Origin: Nissolia schottii
Lineage: Eukaryota; Streptophyta; Magnoliopsida; Fabales; Fabaceae
Direction: 5' to 3'
Assembly (NCBI GenBank): GCA_003254905.1
Contig: QANU01056638.1
Coordinates: 155,717 to 219,716, forward strand
DNA length: 64,000 nt
Shown piece by piece: positions 51,247-63,137 of the stretch. The notes below the pieces were generated by a model that was not told the DNA's origin, did no database searches, and worked only from the letters and a program-made list of their open reading frames with translations. Within the stretch, counting starts at the first letter, position 1. Each line of letters begins with the position of its first letter. A program made the position numbers and the translations under genes.

Positions 51247-51840
51247 GTGTCCCTGAGTATGAATATCCAACCGGTGGACCAGGTACAGATATTGAACGTA
51301 ACCCAGCAACTTGACCCCGACATCGGGGTTATCACGGAGACATACACGTACGTGCCGGCCGAAACTCCGCATCACTCTCTGCCAGATCCTATGCCACCCT
51401 TCAGCCCACCTACGAGCCTCAGATCCTTACCCGTCACTCCAATCCTCCTAGATGTTGACGAGGACGAGCTTCTGCCTTATGAAAAAGACGTGGAGGTCGA
51501 CCCAAACTCCTTACCACCTCAATATTGGTCCCAGTGCTATCGTCGTGGAGCCAAAAAATGGGTCAACCCTCTATTCAGACGCTAGCTCGCTCCTCGAGCT
51601 CATGACATCGAGGCAGGACCATCCACGGCACACCGAGACTTGTTTACCATTCCTGAAACTTCACAGGGGGTTGAGGAGGACGAGGGTTCACCTATTCTCA
51701 ATTTCCCGGAAGCCGCCGCAGAGGACTCAGAGGATGAGGATCTGATAGAGCTGGACTCGAAGGAAGAAGATGAAGCAGAAGAATAGGAGAAAGAGGAGGA
51801 GGAGGACGAAGACCCGGATGATGATCAGGATGAGCCATGA
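51247..51840 (+). pseudogene. acidic reading frame of the retroelement remnant, frame-shifted
   Basis: A 112-codon frame (51247-51585) is Pro-, Asp- and Glu-rich, with PMPPFSPPTSLRSLPVTP and the ending PPQYWSQCYRRGAKKW. Downstream, another frame continues in the same style (PSTAHRDLFTIPE, then EDSEDEDLIELDSKEEDEAEE split by a stop), so the two were probably one acidic protein broken by a frameshift or stop. I do not recognise the family. It may be an accessory frame of a retroelement rather than a host gene. Confidence 0.35.
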
Positions 51841-52308
51841 CAAAGCAGCCGCTTATTTGGCATAGTCTTCTGTGATACTTTTGTACGGACTCGATGGACA
51901 TGACTCCATCAGTCCCTAGTTTCTTATTTGCAGTTACTGGTAGAACAATATTTTATGTACAGTAAACTAACGTACCACATATGTAAATTAATGCTAATGT
52001 GTATGATGGGCCGTATGTATTGAAATGTCTTGTCACTTGCTTTATATTTGTTTGCCTGTCATTACCTACGCTTGATGATCGTTATGTTATAAGGCTCTAC
52101 TGTTTGTACTGTATGATTATTTACACGCGTGGCTCATAATTCTTATGATAAGTAAAACAAGTTAAGAAAATTTCAAATCGGTCCATATTTTGGGTAAAGA
52201 ATTATTTTTCAAAAGTAATTAAGGACTACAAGTATTCCCACCAAGTAGATAACAACCTAGTAAACATTGCTTATGACTTAAGCGTAAGCTGGTAGCTAGG
52301 GTGTTACA

Positions 52309-53668
52309 CCGCCCGCGCATTTTTTTTATTTTAATTTTTTAAATAAAATTTTGGTTTATTTTTTATGGTTTTAAATATAAAGTTGTGAATAAGTATGCAT
52401 GGCCATGTTTAACTATTTTTTATCGTCTATCTATTAATTAATCGGAAAGAAATAACTTAAATGGTTGATTACGAGATTATATTATCTTTTTTGTTCCTTC
52501 AACATCTTGCTTGAAAGCTATGAAATGCTATTTGAAATCGATTCATGAATTAATATAACTTTCATTAATTAAATGACGACATATAACATTGATGTGAGTA
52601 CTAATATGTTATTGATCAAAAACACAATCGGAACTCTTTCTCATAGATTAATCAATAATAAACAAGGTTTGAAACTATATATCGACTTGTAAGACGTAGA
52701 CACTCATTGAAGGAATGAAATGCAAAATTTATCAATATTTATGTCATAGCACTTCAGTTGTATAGCGATATAAATATAGTTAAGTAGTTAAGCATAACAA
52801 ATAGTTAAACATGCTCAATTATACGTCCAAATAGTTAAATTCTAAAAGCTTAAACTCAAAAATAAAATTTAGAGTCCAAAATAAAACTTTTAAAATTTTA
52901 CTTTTTTTTTTTTATAAAAATTCATGGCCCGTGAGCCCGCCGAACTGGCCAGTTTAACCCGAGAGTTAAAACGGGCCAAACTATTTTTTTAAAATTTTTG
53001 CGAGCATATTTTTTACATGTAAAATTTATTCATTTAATTGGACTTGTCAGCCAAACTCATTTTGACAACCCGAGTCCAACTCACGGATCGCATTTCTTCA
53101 TGGATTTGTTTTCAAAAACTGTGCTATTAGTGCAACCTTTAATTGCCTTTTTTTTTCCTTGTCATTTTGGCCAATGGCACAATGGCCAAGCATTTTGGTA
53201 AAGGAAGCAAAAGTTGACAACTACTTGTGCTAAAGGGATCTTTATTAATAATTATGATTTATAATTTATAACCATGGTGGGTGATGAATCTCGCCAAAGT
53301 AAGCATCAATCATCCATGATTAAGTTCCATATTGTTGCCTCTTATAAAAGATACGAAATTAAAGTCTTAAAAGAAAGACAACAATTGCTTCAAAGTTGAA
53401 GTAGTACAGTGCGTCACTTTTTTTCTTTTTAGCATTAAAGTAAAATTCTCACTGTAGATTTTTTTTTTTTTTTGCGAGGATAGCTATGCACATTTAAAAA
53501 GAAAGTGTTTGAAGATCATAAGGCATGTGACCCAACAATGTTTTTAGCCTTGACCTTAGTGGCAGAAGTATTTGTGCCATTCTATGCAATACATTAATTA
53601 AACAACATCATGAATAATATATAATTCTTGCCTACCCCACCACCAACCAGGGATTTTAAATGGCTAAA
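52309..53668. other. AT-rich intergenic with possible hAT-type end
   Basis: No gene is seen. Around 52925-53090 the GC-rich text (GGCCCGTGAGCCCGCCG, then TTTTGACAACCCGAGTCCAA) resembles the subterminal part of hAT-type elements, but paired ends and a duplication were not found. Confidence 0.35.
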
Positions 53669-53677
53669 TATAAAATA

Positions 53678-54901
53678 GGGTTAATTAAGTTTTTCATCCC
53701 TGTAATTTGGGAAAGTTTAGTTTTAGTCTCTCTGTGTAAGTTTTAGTCCCTGTAAAATATCAAAATTTGATTTTAGTCCCTGCTAACGTCTGGGACTTGA
53801 CGGTGCTGACGTGGCCAAATCCCTAATTCCCAAATCCCCCTTCTCCCTCCCGCATCCACTCTAACCAGCTCCGCCCTCTGTCCCCGTCGCCAACGTGCCG
53901 CGACGCGAATCCCGAACCTGGACCTCACCTCGTGGTTCGCCGACGACAGACAGAACCGACCGCAGCGACTGCCAGAGCACGGACGCGGCGGCGGCTGTCC
54001 GCTTCGCGTGGTGAAAGATCCGGCCTAGCGAGTCGGCAGACCTCTGCGCCGCCTGCTCGGCGCCGGCGTAGAGAGGATTTGTCGCTCCTCTGCCGCCATC
54101 GCGATCGGATTTCGGTTGGGGGAGGAGCGCAGAGGAGACGAGGATGGCGAAAACGAAGGCTACAGAGAGAACGAACACAGAGGCGCGTGATAGATACGGC
54201 GGAGGAAGAGGAAGAGGGAAAGTGGAGAGGCGGTGGTGGTGGTTGTTAGGGTGAGGCACAGGTGAGGCACAAACTCGGTGCATTATTATTTCTTATTTAT
54301 GTAATTTGTGACGTGATGTGAAATTGCAATGGATTTTGGTTCTCTGTTTCTTCGTTTCTTGACTTGTGAGTCTCTCTCTGAGTGTGTCTGAGATTTGATA
54401 ATGATAGGTGGTGACTGATTGCTTCGGATCCCACAGATCTGGACGCAGAATGAGCGAATCTAGCTTGGGTTGCAGGGATCTGGGGTGGGAACGGGATGGA
54501 GCACGGGAGAGGGACGCGCACGGGAGAAGGCGAGCACGGGAGAGGGTCGAGCACGCGACGGCGTCGACAGTCTGAGACGGAGAGCGGGAGTAGTGCTGGT
54601 GGAGAGGAGGAGGGAGCCTGGATTGGGGATTTAGGGATTTTTTTAAAAATAAAAAAAAATCGGGTCGGGTCACGGGTTGAACCGGTTTTATGGGCCATTT
54701 GAGGTGAACCGGGTTATGCCACGTGGCGAGTCCACGTGGCACGCCACGTCCGCAGGGCTAACGGCCACGTCAGCACCGTCAGGTCCCAGACGTTAGCAGG
54801 GACTAAAATTAAATTTTGATATTTTACAGGGACTAAAACTTACACAGAGAGACTAAAACCAAACTTTCCTAAATTACAGGGATGAAAAACTTAATTAACC
54901 C
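53678..54901. mobile_element. Mutator-like element (Pack-MULE-like), 1224 bp, 139-bp inverted repeats
   Basis: The left arm (53678-53816) and right arm (54763-54901) are inverted repeats starting GGGTTAATTAAGTTTTTCAT, nearly identical over 139 bp. Both flanks are TATAAAATA (53669-53677 and 54902-54910), a perfect 9-bp duplication as made by Mutator-type transposases. The interior (about 53850-54640) is GC-rich and carries open frames on both strands. The longest minus frame (54283 to 53861) has a hydrophobic segment, SVAFVFAILVSSALL. That suggests a captured host gene piece, not identified. No transposase is present. Confidence 0.85.
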
Positions 54902-54910
54902 TATAAAATA

Positions 54911-56710
54911 CTATATCAATTACAAAAGGATGAAATGGGTGTTTCAGATGATTGATGCGCTTAGCAATGTGAAGATCACTTTGAGATGGATAATTTATAA
55001 GTATCTCAAATAATCTAGAGACACATCATGATTCTAATTGGATGATCAGTGTTGAAATCACATATTTTTTTTAATGAAAAAAAGAATGAGATGGGTTCTA
55101 TGGTATAAGATCGTTGTCAAGAGTACAATAACTCGGGACAGAAAAATGGGAACTCAACTGGCCATAGGATTATATTACGTTAGAAAGCAGCATAAGCATC
55201 CGTTTGCCATCAATTTTGAAGTCTTTGTTCCCTTTTCTCCCTTTTTTCTAATGAAAAGTATCTTTAGGGCAAACTTGACTTGCCTGTCTCAACATAACCT
55301 TTTGCTAAACCTCATGGTTAAATTAATCAATAAGGGAACCCTATTTACCACACAACATATATCGACAAGGGTGTTAGGCCAAGGGTATACCCACGTGCTT
55401 ACATTTGTTTTTCTTCTTTCTTACCAAGGGTATCGTCAGAATCTCTTTGAGAATTTGAATTCATCAAAATAGATATATCTTTGACCACAAGACCTTCTCC
55501 TCGTACCCAACACCACAAATTGCCTAACTAGCTATCAATCTTGTTAGGCATCGTGGTTACCTGCTTACATTTTCATAAAAAAACAAAACATGCACACAAG
55601 CAGCTTTTCAAAAGATTTTGAGAATGTGCATACCCATTATTTGAGGATGAATAATCTTTGTTAAGTTGCAAATGAGGATGGGTAACATGTATTGCAGTTT
55701 GCAGGGGACCTTAATGGGCTGAAAGGAGTTGGACCTTATTTACCAACTAAATGGGCCTTTATCCTTATTTTGAACGGTGTTAGGCATGATTTCAACTAAG
55801 CTAAAGATAGAGTAATTATTCTGAATAAATACTTAACATTTTGTTGTAAACTATAAATTTATATTACAAACAAAAAATCAAATCAATTATGTACTTCTAA
55901 AAAAAAATAGAAAAATTGTTGACCTTAAAAGAAGTTCTTAGGAAGAATACGAATGATTGAAAATGTGATTTGATTTGATTTGATTTAATTTAATACATTT
56001 GAATTAATTTGATTGATAAATCATGCTTGGAACAAAATATAAAAAATTTAATTTAAAATGATTTAGAAATCAATTATGTTTATAATCTATTAGATAATGT
56101 ATGACATTAACTATTTAAATATTTAAACAATTTATTTATTGATAATCTATAAAAAAAATGATTTAAACAATCCTATAATTATGGGTTATGACATTGAAAG
56201 CAATTTTTACGAGTACAGTACCCAAGTTCACGTGGACCAATCAGCTCATGTCACATAAATTAATTCTATTCAAGTTTTGCCCCATGATTAATAAGGTCCA
56301 AAATTAATTTTTAATCCCTTAAATACCCATTTATTATCTCTTTATGCATCACAATTTCTTACTTCCAGAATAGTCTATCCAATTTTTAGATAAACTACTA
56401 ATTTCAAGTCAAAAACTGAAAGAAAATGATGAATTCTACCTTCCATCAAACAACTAAGAACTATTGTTCTGCAGCTTCAACAAAATTAATGATGATGGAG
56501 GCTAGAGTTAAAAAAAATTCTGTTGGCACACAAAGACTAAATTATTTAATTTATATTAGAAATTTTAAATAAATTATTTATCACAAAAAACTAAAAGCTG
56601 CCGATGAAGAACAAGTAACAACAGTTGCAGATGAAGAACAAACAACATTTATCACAAATAAATTTAAAAAAAGAAAGTGATCATTAATGAATGAAGACTC
56701 TGGTTAACAT
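54911..56710. other. AT-rich intergenic, nothing recognised
   Basis: A 132-codon frame at 55074-55472 has no recognisable motif and atypical composition, so it is not called. Around 55965-56010 a short TTTGATTTGATT repeat occurs. No element ends were found. Confidence 0.45.
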
Positions 56711-57905
56711 GGACCAGGCACTTGAAGGGACCAAATTAGTCCAAGTATTATAACTGTTTATTTTAGATCCAACGGTCTTAATTGTTGATGTTGAATTTTT
56801 ATTTTCGACCCCAAAAGTTTTCAAAATATAATTTTTGATATTGCACTTTAAATTTTGGATAATTCTTAAAATTTGATTGATTCTAATGTTTTTAGTCTAA
56901 ATTGTAATTTGTACAATAATTAATTATTGTTAATTTAAATTAAGGTAGTTGGTTAATAATAAAATGACCATTTTACCTCTATGCACTTCAAATAATTTTT
57001 CTTATGCCAATGCTGCCGCCATCACCTCTGGCACCACCACCACCATCACCGATGTTGTGGCCCCAAACCTCCACCCTTATCATTGGAGCTCCCACCACCC
57101 ACCCCATTTCTCACTGTTGTCGGCGAGCTGGCCTCCCTCCTCGTCCTCAGTGGCACTGCCGTTCGAGAACCATTGTGCCACTGTCGTTGTTCCAATTCGG
57201 ACTAATTATCAATCGTGCTTCAACCTCATCGCCCCTCACTGCCACTGATCTAACAAGACCCTCACCGTGCAGCACCCACTACTACTCGCATCTCGGCCAT
57301 GGAGTCAAAGGATGTAGATCTGACAGTTCTCGGCAAGATGAAGTCAAAAAACGATGGTGAGTGCCGCTAGAGAGAGAGGAAGCAGCGGTTGCACTGCATG
57401 AGTGAAGTGGAAGCTTAGTACCGTGGTAGTGCTTATGAGGAAATGTCGCCGACGCAGAGGATGGAGGTGGTGTCATGGAGCCTCGCCTGCCTTGAATCGT
57501 GAAAATGAATCAAAGAAAGTGACCATATGATTTGGTATAAGAAATTGGATGTTTCTCTAAAATTCGTGCAAATTTAAATTGAAACTGAAACAAGCGAGAG
57601 AGTGAGGATTGAGGAAGAAGGAAAAAAGTTGAATTAAAATTTTTTGGTCTATTGGAGCTGGATGCGGTCAAGTTAGGGGAGGAGGATGGGAGGCAGCCAA
57701 GAAACAGGGGAAGGGCCAGGAGGAGCAGTGGCAAGCAATAGGGAAGGGCGGAAAAAGGAAAGGGTAAAGTAGTAAAACATAGAGGAAAGGGTAAAGTAGT
57801 AAAACATAGTAATTTTTCTTTTACTATCTGACCTCTAAATTTTTTTAAGTTATCATTTTTGTATCTGGACCAATTTGGTCATCAAACATACTTGGTCCAA
57901 GTTAG
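56711..57905. mobile_element. possible second Mutator-like element with GC-rich interior
   Basis: The left edge has GGACCAGGCACTTGAAGG then GACCAAATTAGTCCAAGTAT; the inverted right edge has GGACCAAGTATGTTTGATGA then CCAAATTGGTCCAGATA. They are imperfect inverted repeats of about 40 bp. The interior (57000-57480) is GC-rich, with frames on both strands rich in Pro, Ser, Thr and His. No clear target duplication was found. Confidence 0.35.
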
Positions 57906-58900
57906 ATGGGGCCATGAAAGAAACATAACTTTTTTAATGTTCATAAAAGAAAAAGTAACAATTTACAAAGTTCGAGAAATTTCAAAAAATTCTGTATAAA
58001 GTGGCTGAGCAACCTTTATCACAATTGTAGGAGCAAAGAAATTAATTTTTTTGAAGTTGCACGGAACAATAGTTCTTGACACTCTCCCTTTCTTTCTCAA
58101 TTTTGTATTAATTTAAGTGAGAAAAAAATATCACATAATAATTAGTGTGAATAATATTAAATTATAAAATTATGCATTATCATAAATTAATATATAGAAA
58201 AGAGAAGTAATTTTATTGTCTAAAAAAATGTAGACATTATTAACCTCTACATGAATTTGTGGAGGTTAATAATCCCCCCCCACACACACATATATATATA
58301 TAATTATAGATAGAATTTAATTTAAACTCTCATTCAATCCTATATTAACATATTAATAAATGCAATCTTATAAATATACAATAGATCATAATGCCAAAAA
58401 GTGATCAAGTTTTTATACAAAAGAGCATGCACACAAAAAGGGTTGGTGGAGCCTAATATCTTTAGATAGATATATATTATAAATGTCAAAAATGGTATAC
58501 AATTTCAAACTTTAGACTAATCACCATAATGACTCTTATTTACTATTCCTCCTTCTGCCATTCCCAAACCACACGTAACTTAAAACTAATAATTTCTTCT
58601 TTTTACGGTATATCAGAAGCAGTATTTAATCTCTTTGCTTACTATAAATTTATTCAAAAGATAAATACCAACCACAAATTTTAAAATTATTTTATATCTA
58701 AGATAAAAATTAAACTCTCAACACTTGATTAAAAAAAGAGAGATGATTCCGAGCACCTCACCTCGGCCCAATGCTTCTTAAAGCTAATAAATTAGCTATG
58801 ACCAACAAGACGCCAAAAAATAATTGCTGAAAAAGGTGTAGCTGTAGCGTAACCCCCTCCCAATCCAACGATCCAAAACCCACTTGACCTACCATCTCCT
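57906..58900. other. AT-rich intergenic left of PLATZ
   Basis: No gene seen. A short CACACACATATATATATA simple repeat is near 58280-58300. The right part merges into the PLATZ promoter. Confidence 0.45.
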
Positions 58901-58925
58901 CATTTGAACCGTCACTATACAATAC

Positions 58926-58934
58926 TATATAAAT
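58926..58934 (+). promoter_or_regulatory. candidate TATA box of the PLATZ gene
   Basis: TATATAAAT lies about 190 bp upstream of the proposed ATG at 59119. Transcription would then start near 58960 with a pyrimidine-rich 5' UTR (59000-59040 contains CTCCTTCCCCTCCCTCTCTC). Support is positional only. Confidence 0.4.
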
Positions 58935-59118
58935 ATATCAATATATCATATATGCTTGCTTCGTCCTTTACTTCATCCACTGTTTTTGTTGATGAATCTT
59001 ATGTTACTCTTCAAAGTTCTCTCCTTCCCCTCCCTCTCTCTCATGTTCCAGCTATAATTATATATCCTCAACCGTACGTTACATACATATAGCTTATAAT
59101 CATTAATCAACCCTCACA

Positions 59119-60700
59119 ATGGTAATGTACAGTCACATACATTAACTTATATTTATTTCTTCCCCTCTAACTACAATTGTTATGTTAATTAATTTGTATA
59201 TATATTCTGATCAATATATTAGGAATTGATGATGTTGGTGCAACCTCCATGGCTGGAACCACTATTGTCAACCACATTCTTCACCACATGCGAAGCACAC
59301 ATGAATGCACCAAGAAACGAATGCAACATGTATTGCCTCGATTGCGGGGAGCAATCTTTCTGCTTCTATTGCAAATCATCTTGGCATAAGGATCATCGTG
59401 TAATTCAAGTGGGTATCAACATTAATTTTTGTTTAATTCAATTTATATATATAGCTGATGTTATACTAGATAGAGCTTCTATGATCAAGGGGTCTAGAAT
59501 TGAATCTATTTTATGTACAAGTGGCAATGCAGATAAGGAGGTCGTCGTACCATGACGTTGTGAGGGTTTCGGAGATTCAGAATGTTTTGGACACAAGCGG
59601 TGTTCAGACATATGTGATTAACAGTGCTAGAGTTCTCTTCCTGAATGAGAGGCCTCAGAATCAGATTAAGAACAATAACAGTAACAATAATGGTGTAAGC
59701 GGTGGTGGTAAAAGCAACTCCCAATATTTGTGTGAGATATGCAGCAGAAATCTTTTGGACCCCTTTCGCTTCTGTTCTCTGGGATGTAAGGTTAGTGTAA
59801 TTAATTATCTGGCCTTTTGGTTTTTATGTTTTTTTAATTTCCTCTAAATATATATTCTCTATAGTTTTCTTAGTTTTTGAAGAAGAAAAAAGGGTAGATG
59901 ATGGAACACTTGATTTGTATTTATTTTTTAGTTCAATTTTTAACCAATAAAAATTGCAAGAAATTACTACGCCATGATCGGTAACAACCCACCATAATAA
60001 CTACTCATAATTATTTGATAATTTCTTGCATTTTTATTAGTGTTGGAAGTATAATTTAATTAATTTTACATTATCATTATTAGTACAAAGAAATTAAACT
60101 CATTATTATTATTATTATTATTTTAATTTGGTTTGGTTCATTTGTCTATTGTTGCGGAGGGTGCTATTGTTTATGATAATCGGTTACTAAACCAATGTCA
60201 TTGTGGTCCAAAATGTTTAGTATTATATCCCTAGTTATCCATTTAATTGAATTCATGGAGCCACATTCATGTATTGCTTGTAAGGTAGGAACTATGTTTC
60301 CTAGGCGTTAGTTTTGTTTTTGTACCCCCTTTTTTTTAATATTCTTTTTTACTTATGTGCTTAAAAAATAATTAAAAATAAGTGGAGTGCAATGTTGGAG
60401 TAGTTGGTTTGGTTTTTATTATTTTCTTGTGGTAAATAATAATGGCGTATATTGTGTGTATATAAACAATAGCTTGTAGGAATGAAGAAGAACGGGAATG
60501 CGAGCTTTGTCTTAAGCGCAAAGAAAGACGAAGAAATAGGGAGAAGAATGCATGAAATAATGGGACGAAGAAGATTGCCATCAAAAGAAGAATTAATAGA
60601 AGATGAAGTTCAATTATTGCGTGAAGGAATCCACAAACAAGCTTGCTCAAATTCAAGGAGAAGAAAAGGAATACCTCAAAGAGCACCTTTAGGCCCCTAA
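59119..60700 (+). CDS. PLATZ zinc-binding transcription factor
   Basis: PLATZ proteins are plant-specific nuclear factors that bind A/T-rich DNA in a zinc-dependent way, usually as repressors. Proposed exons: 59119-59121 (ATG only), 59223-59408, 59533-59790, 60473-60700; all introns are GT-AG and the product is 224 aa. Seen: [13 protein letters not shown] at the N-terminus, Cys24-x2-His27, then [37 protein letters not shown] and the hallmark [19 protein letters not shown] (about 88-106). An Asn/Gly linker (107-122) follows, then CEIC (130-133) and Cys144/Cys148 in [10 protein letters not shown]. The C-terminus is Arg/Lys-rich, ending [14 protein letters not shown]. If the one-codon exon is wrong, translation could begin at ATG 59229, losing three residues. 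Family assignment is firm; the specific member is not determined. Confidence 0.9.
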
Positions 60701-61670
60701 AGTAAAAACAAAAAAATAAAATTAAAGAGAATTATTATTATTTATTATAAAATATGTATTATTATTGTTTATATATGATTGATTAGTTTTCAAGCTGGAT
60801 TTGGGCTCTTTATACAGCTCATTCCTCACAATCTCCCATGTGGGATTGAATGTCCTTAAACCAAGCATTCTAAGCTGGCTTAATGTGGGAAGCAATTAAT
60901 TTAAGTACAAAAGGGGGGTAAGGGGGAACGTTTATGTGTTACTTTTGTATAGATAGGCTGGCTTTGGGGTGCAATAATATGCTTTGTTTTGCTTTGTATT
61001 TTGTTAATTAAATTAATATATATGAAACATGATCGGTGTAAATGTCCCCTAAACACATGAACGGTTTTGTATAAGGAAACAAACTGCTTTATCTTTGATA
61101 TCTGGTATATTCTTTTAATAATTTTTTAATTAAGTAATTATAAAACGTACGTATGTGCAAGAAAGAAGAATGTGTACATACCTTTTTATAATTAATTTAA
61201 TTAAAAAATTATCGTGCAAGAATATTTAGACCAATAAATTGTTAGGCAAGTGATAAGTAGCTAGTTTGATCTCGGCACATTAGGATGTGAATACAAGTTT
61301 GATTCTTTTAAAGTAAACTTGTTAAAAGGAATAGGAATTTTAAATGTATTTAAAGTCTTCCCCCACATTATAAAAATCCTAGTTCTGCTAGGGTTTTTGC
61401 CGCCAATACTTTCTTGTGTTCGATAGGGTTGTCTTGTGCCACAACTTGCGATTCCTTTGTGCATGTTAGGGTTGTCTTGTGTTGCAGTCTGCGGTTCCTC
61501 TATACTCGATTTGGGTAGCTTGTGTTGTTGATGGTGTTTGTGGAGCTTCTCTGCCCTGACTCATTTTTTCTCTACCTCTCCATCATCCTATGTCGATACT
61601 CCTCCACCTCCTCCATTCGATTCTCATGTTGTCAGCATGTTGCTCTGATAAAAGCACTACTACCTGTAGC
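60701..61670. other. PLATZ 3' flank and intergenic DNA
   Basis: AT-rich just after the stop, then less so from 61370. A GTTAGGGTTGTCTTGTG/GATAGGGTTGTCTTGTG pair near 61420-61480 is a short direct repeat. No gene or element end recognised. Confidence 0.4.
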
Positions 61671-61678
61671 CTTGCATC

Positions 61679-63129
61679 CATGGACGAATCCACCTTAAGG
61701 AGAGTGGGGGGCACTTGCCCCCACAAAAAAATAAAAATTTTATATGATAGATAAGTAAATAAATATTGGGTTAAAGTTTTTAGTCCCTGTAATATAAAAG
61801 AGTTTAGTTTTAGTCCCTTATTACAGGTTTTAGTCCCTATAAAATGTGGAAGTTTGATTTTGGTCCTGTGGATGGTTGGGGATGGACGGTGATGACGTGT
61901 CAGTTAACGTCGCTGACGTGGTGTCACACGTAGACCCGCCACGTGGCGGAACCTATTTTTTCCTTGGGTCCAAACCGAACGGCCTGGCCCGACCCGGTTC
62001 GAACAAAATAAATAAATTTTCCCCAAATGTTAAAACCTAAATCCCTAAATCACCCACCCTTCATCATCATCGTGCTCTCCCTGTCGTCGCCCTCCCCCCA
62101 CGACATCGTCTTCCCCACGTCGCCGCCGTCTCGTCTCGGCTTCTCTCTCTCGTCGTCTCGCGTCGCGTCCTCAACCAAGTCGCCGTCTCGTCTCTCTCTC
62201 TCTACCTCAACCAAGTCGTGTCTCGCCGTCGCCACTCCACGTTGCGTGCCATGCACTCTCTACCGAGACCCACAAAGGTAAGGGGAAGGTCAGACCTTGC
62301 TCCAATATTGCCCCCTGAGCATCCCAAGCAAGTAATCTTATGCATGCACCCCTTGAGTAACCTTGCTCCAATATTGCTCCACCGAATAAAATTTCAAAAA
62401 TTATGCATGCAACCACTTTGCAAACACAGGTTGTGTCACTTTGCTGTTTGCAGCACGATGATGATGAAGGGTGGTTGATTTGGGGATTTAGGTTTTAACA
62501 TTTGGGGAAATTTATTATTTTTTTTCAAACTGGGTCGGGTCAGGCCGGTTCGGTTTAGAACCAAGGAAAAATTGGGTTCCGCCACGTGGCGGGTCCACGT
62601 GTGACACCACGTCAGCGACGTTAACTGACACGTCATCACTGTCCATCCCCAACCGTCCACAGGGACCAAAATCAAACTTTCTACATTTTACAGGGACTAA
62701 AACTTGTAATGAGGGACTAAAACCAAACTTTTTCATACTATAGGGACTAAAAACTTAATTAACTCATAAATATTTTTGTTTCCATGATATACTTAAATTT
62801 GCCCCCATGCTGAAATAAAAACATAACTAAAGAAAGTCATGCAATATTTTATTCATCACTTCATCTCTACTTCACTTATTTCAACTCTAAATAGACAAAA
62901 TAATAGTAAGTTACAACCGGGTCTATTTTTAATTCGTCTTAATCCACAAAAATTGCTTAATTCGTTTTATAATATAATAGTTTAAAAATAAAAATAAAAA
63001 TTGCTTAATTACTTGGTGAGCTCAAAAATAGAAGATATCTCTTTATTTTAATTGTCTTAATATAACATACAAAACTTTGTCTTACTATATTTTTGCCCCC
63101 ACTATCTATAATTCTTGGATTCATCACTG
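61679..63129. mobile_element. hAT-type MITE split by a Mutator-like element
   Basis: The left end CATGGACGAATCCACC and the right end on the other strand, CAGTGATGAATCCAAG, are similar, and each is followed further in by a GGGGGCA block. The flanks are a perfect 8-bp duplication, CTTGCATC, at 61671-61678 and 63130-63137. Without the nested insertion (61768-62765 plus one 9-bp duplication) the original element is about 444 bp and non-coding. Confidence 0.65.
61768..62765. mobile_element. Mutator-like element with about 310-bp inverted repeats, nested
   Basis: The left arm 61768-62076 and right arm 62452-62765 are inverted copies that include GTGATGACGTGTCAGTTAAC and CCGCCACGTGGCGGA. The flanks are a perfect 9-bp duplication, ATAAATATT (61759-61767 and 62766-62774). 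The centre is GC/CT-rich on the left (62080-62230) and contains CCTTGCTCCAATATTG twice (62295-62310, 62361-62376). No transposase is present. The arms begin like those of the 53678 element (TTTTTAGTCCCTG, GGGACTAAAA), so the two are related families. Confidence 0.88.
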
Positions 63130-63137
63130 CTTGCATC

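Larger units (their letters stand above)
49640..52308 (+). mobile_element. gypsy-like retrotransposon remnant (boundaries uncertain)
   Basis: The stretch differs from its AT-rich surroundings: it is more GC-rich, contains a palindromic repeat array (49857-50092), a long stop-filled region with LTR-like text, an acidic open frame (51247-51585), and a right edge GGGTGTTACA typical of plant gypsy LTR 3' ends (TGTTACA at 52302-52308). No protease, reverse transcriptase or integrase motif is seen, so it is non-autonomous or heavily deleted. The left edge could not be fixed. Confidence 0.4.

Noticed and set aside
54293..54742. Minus-strand open frames of 133-149 codons
   Set aside because: They run across the right arm and GC-rich interior of the Mutator-like element, with no recognisable domain; open frames are expected by chance in GC-rich DNA.
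55074..55472. 132-codon plus-strand frame
   Set aside because: No motif, no splice or promoter context and AT-driven composition; not distinguishable from chance.
57004..57360. Pro/Ser-rich frames on both strands
   Set aside because: They lie in the GC-rich interior of a probable transposon and overlap each other; no family is recognised.
62027..62281. Ser-rich frame and its antisense partner
   Set aside because: They fall within an inverted-repeat arm and the CT-rich interior of the nested Mutator-like element.
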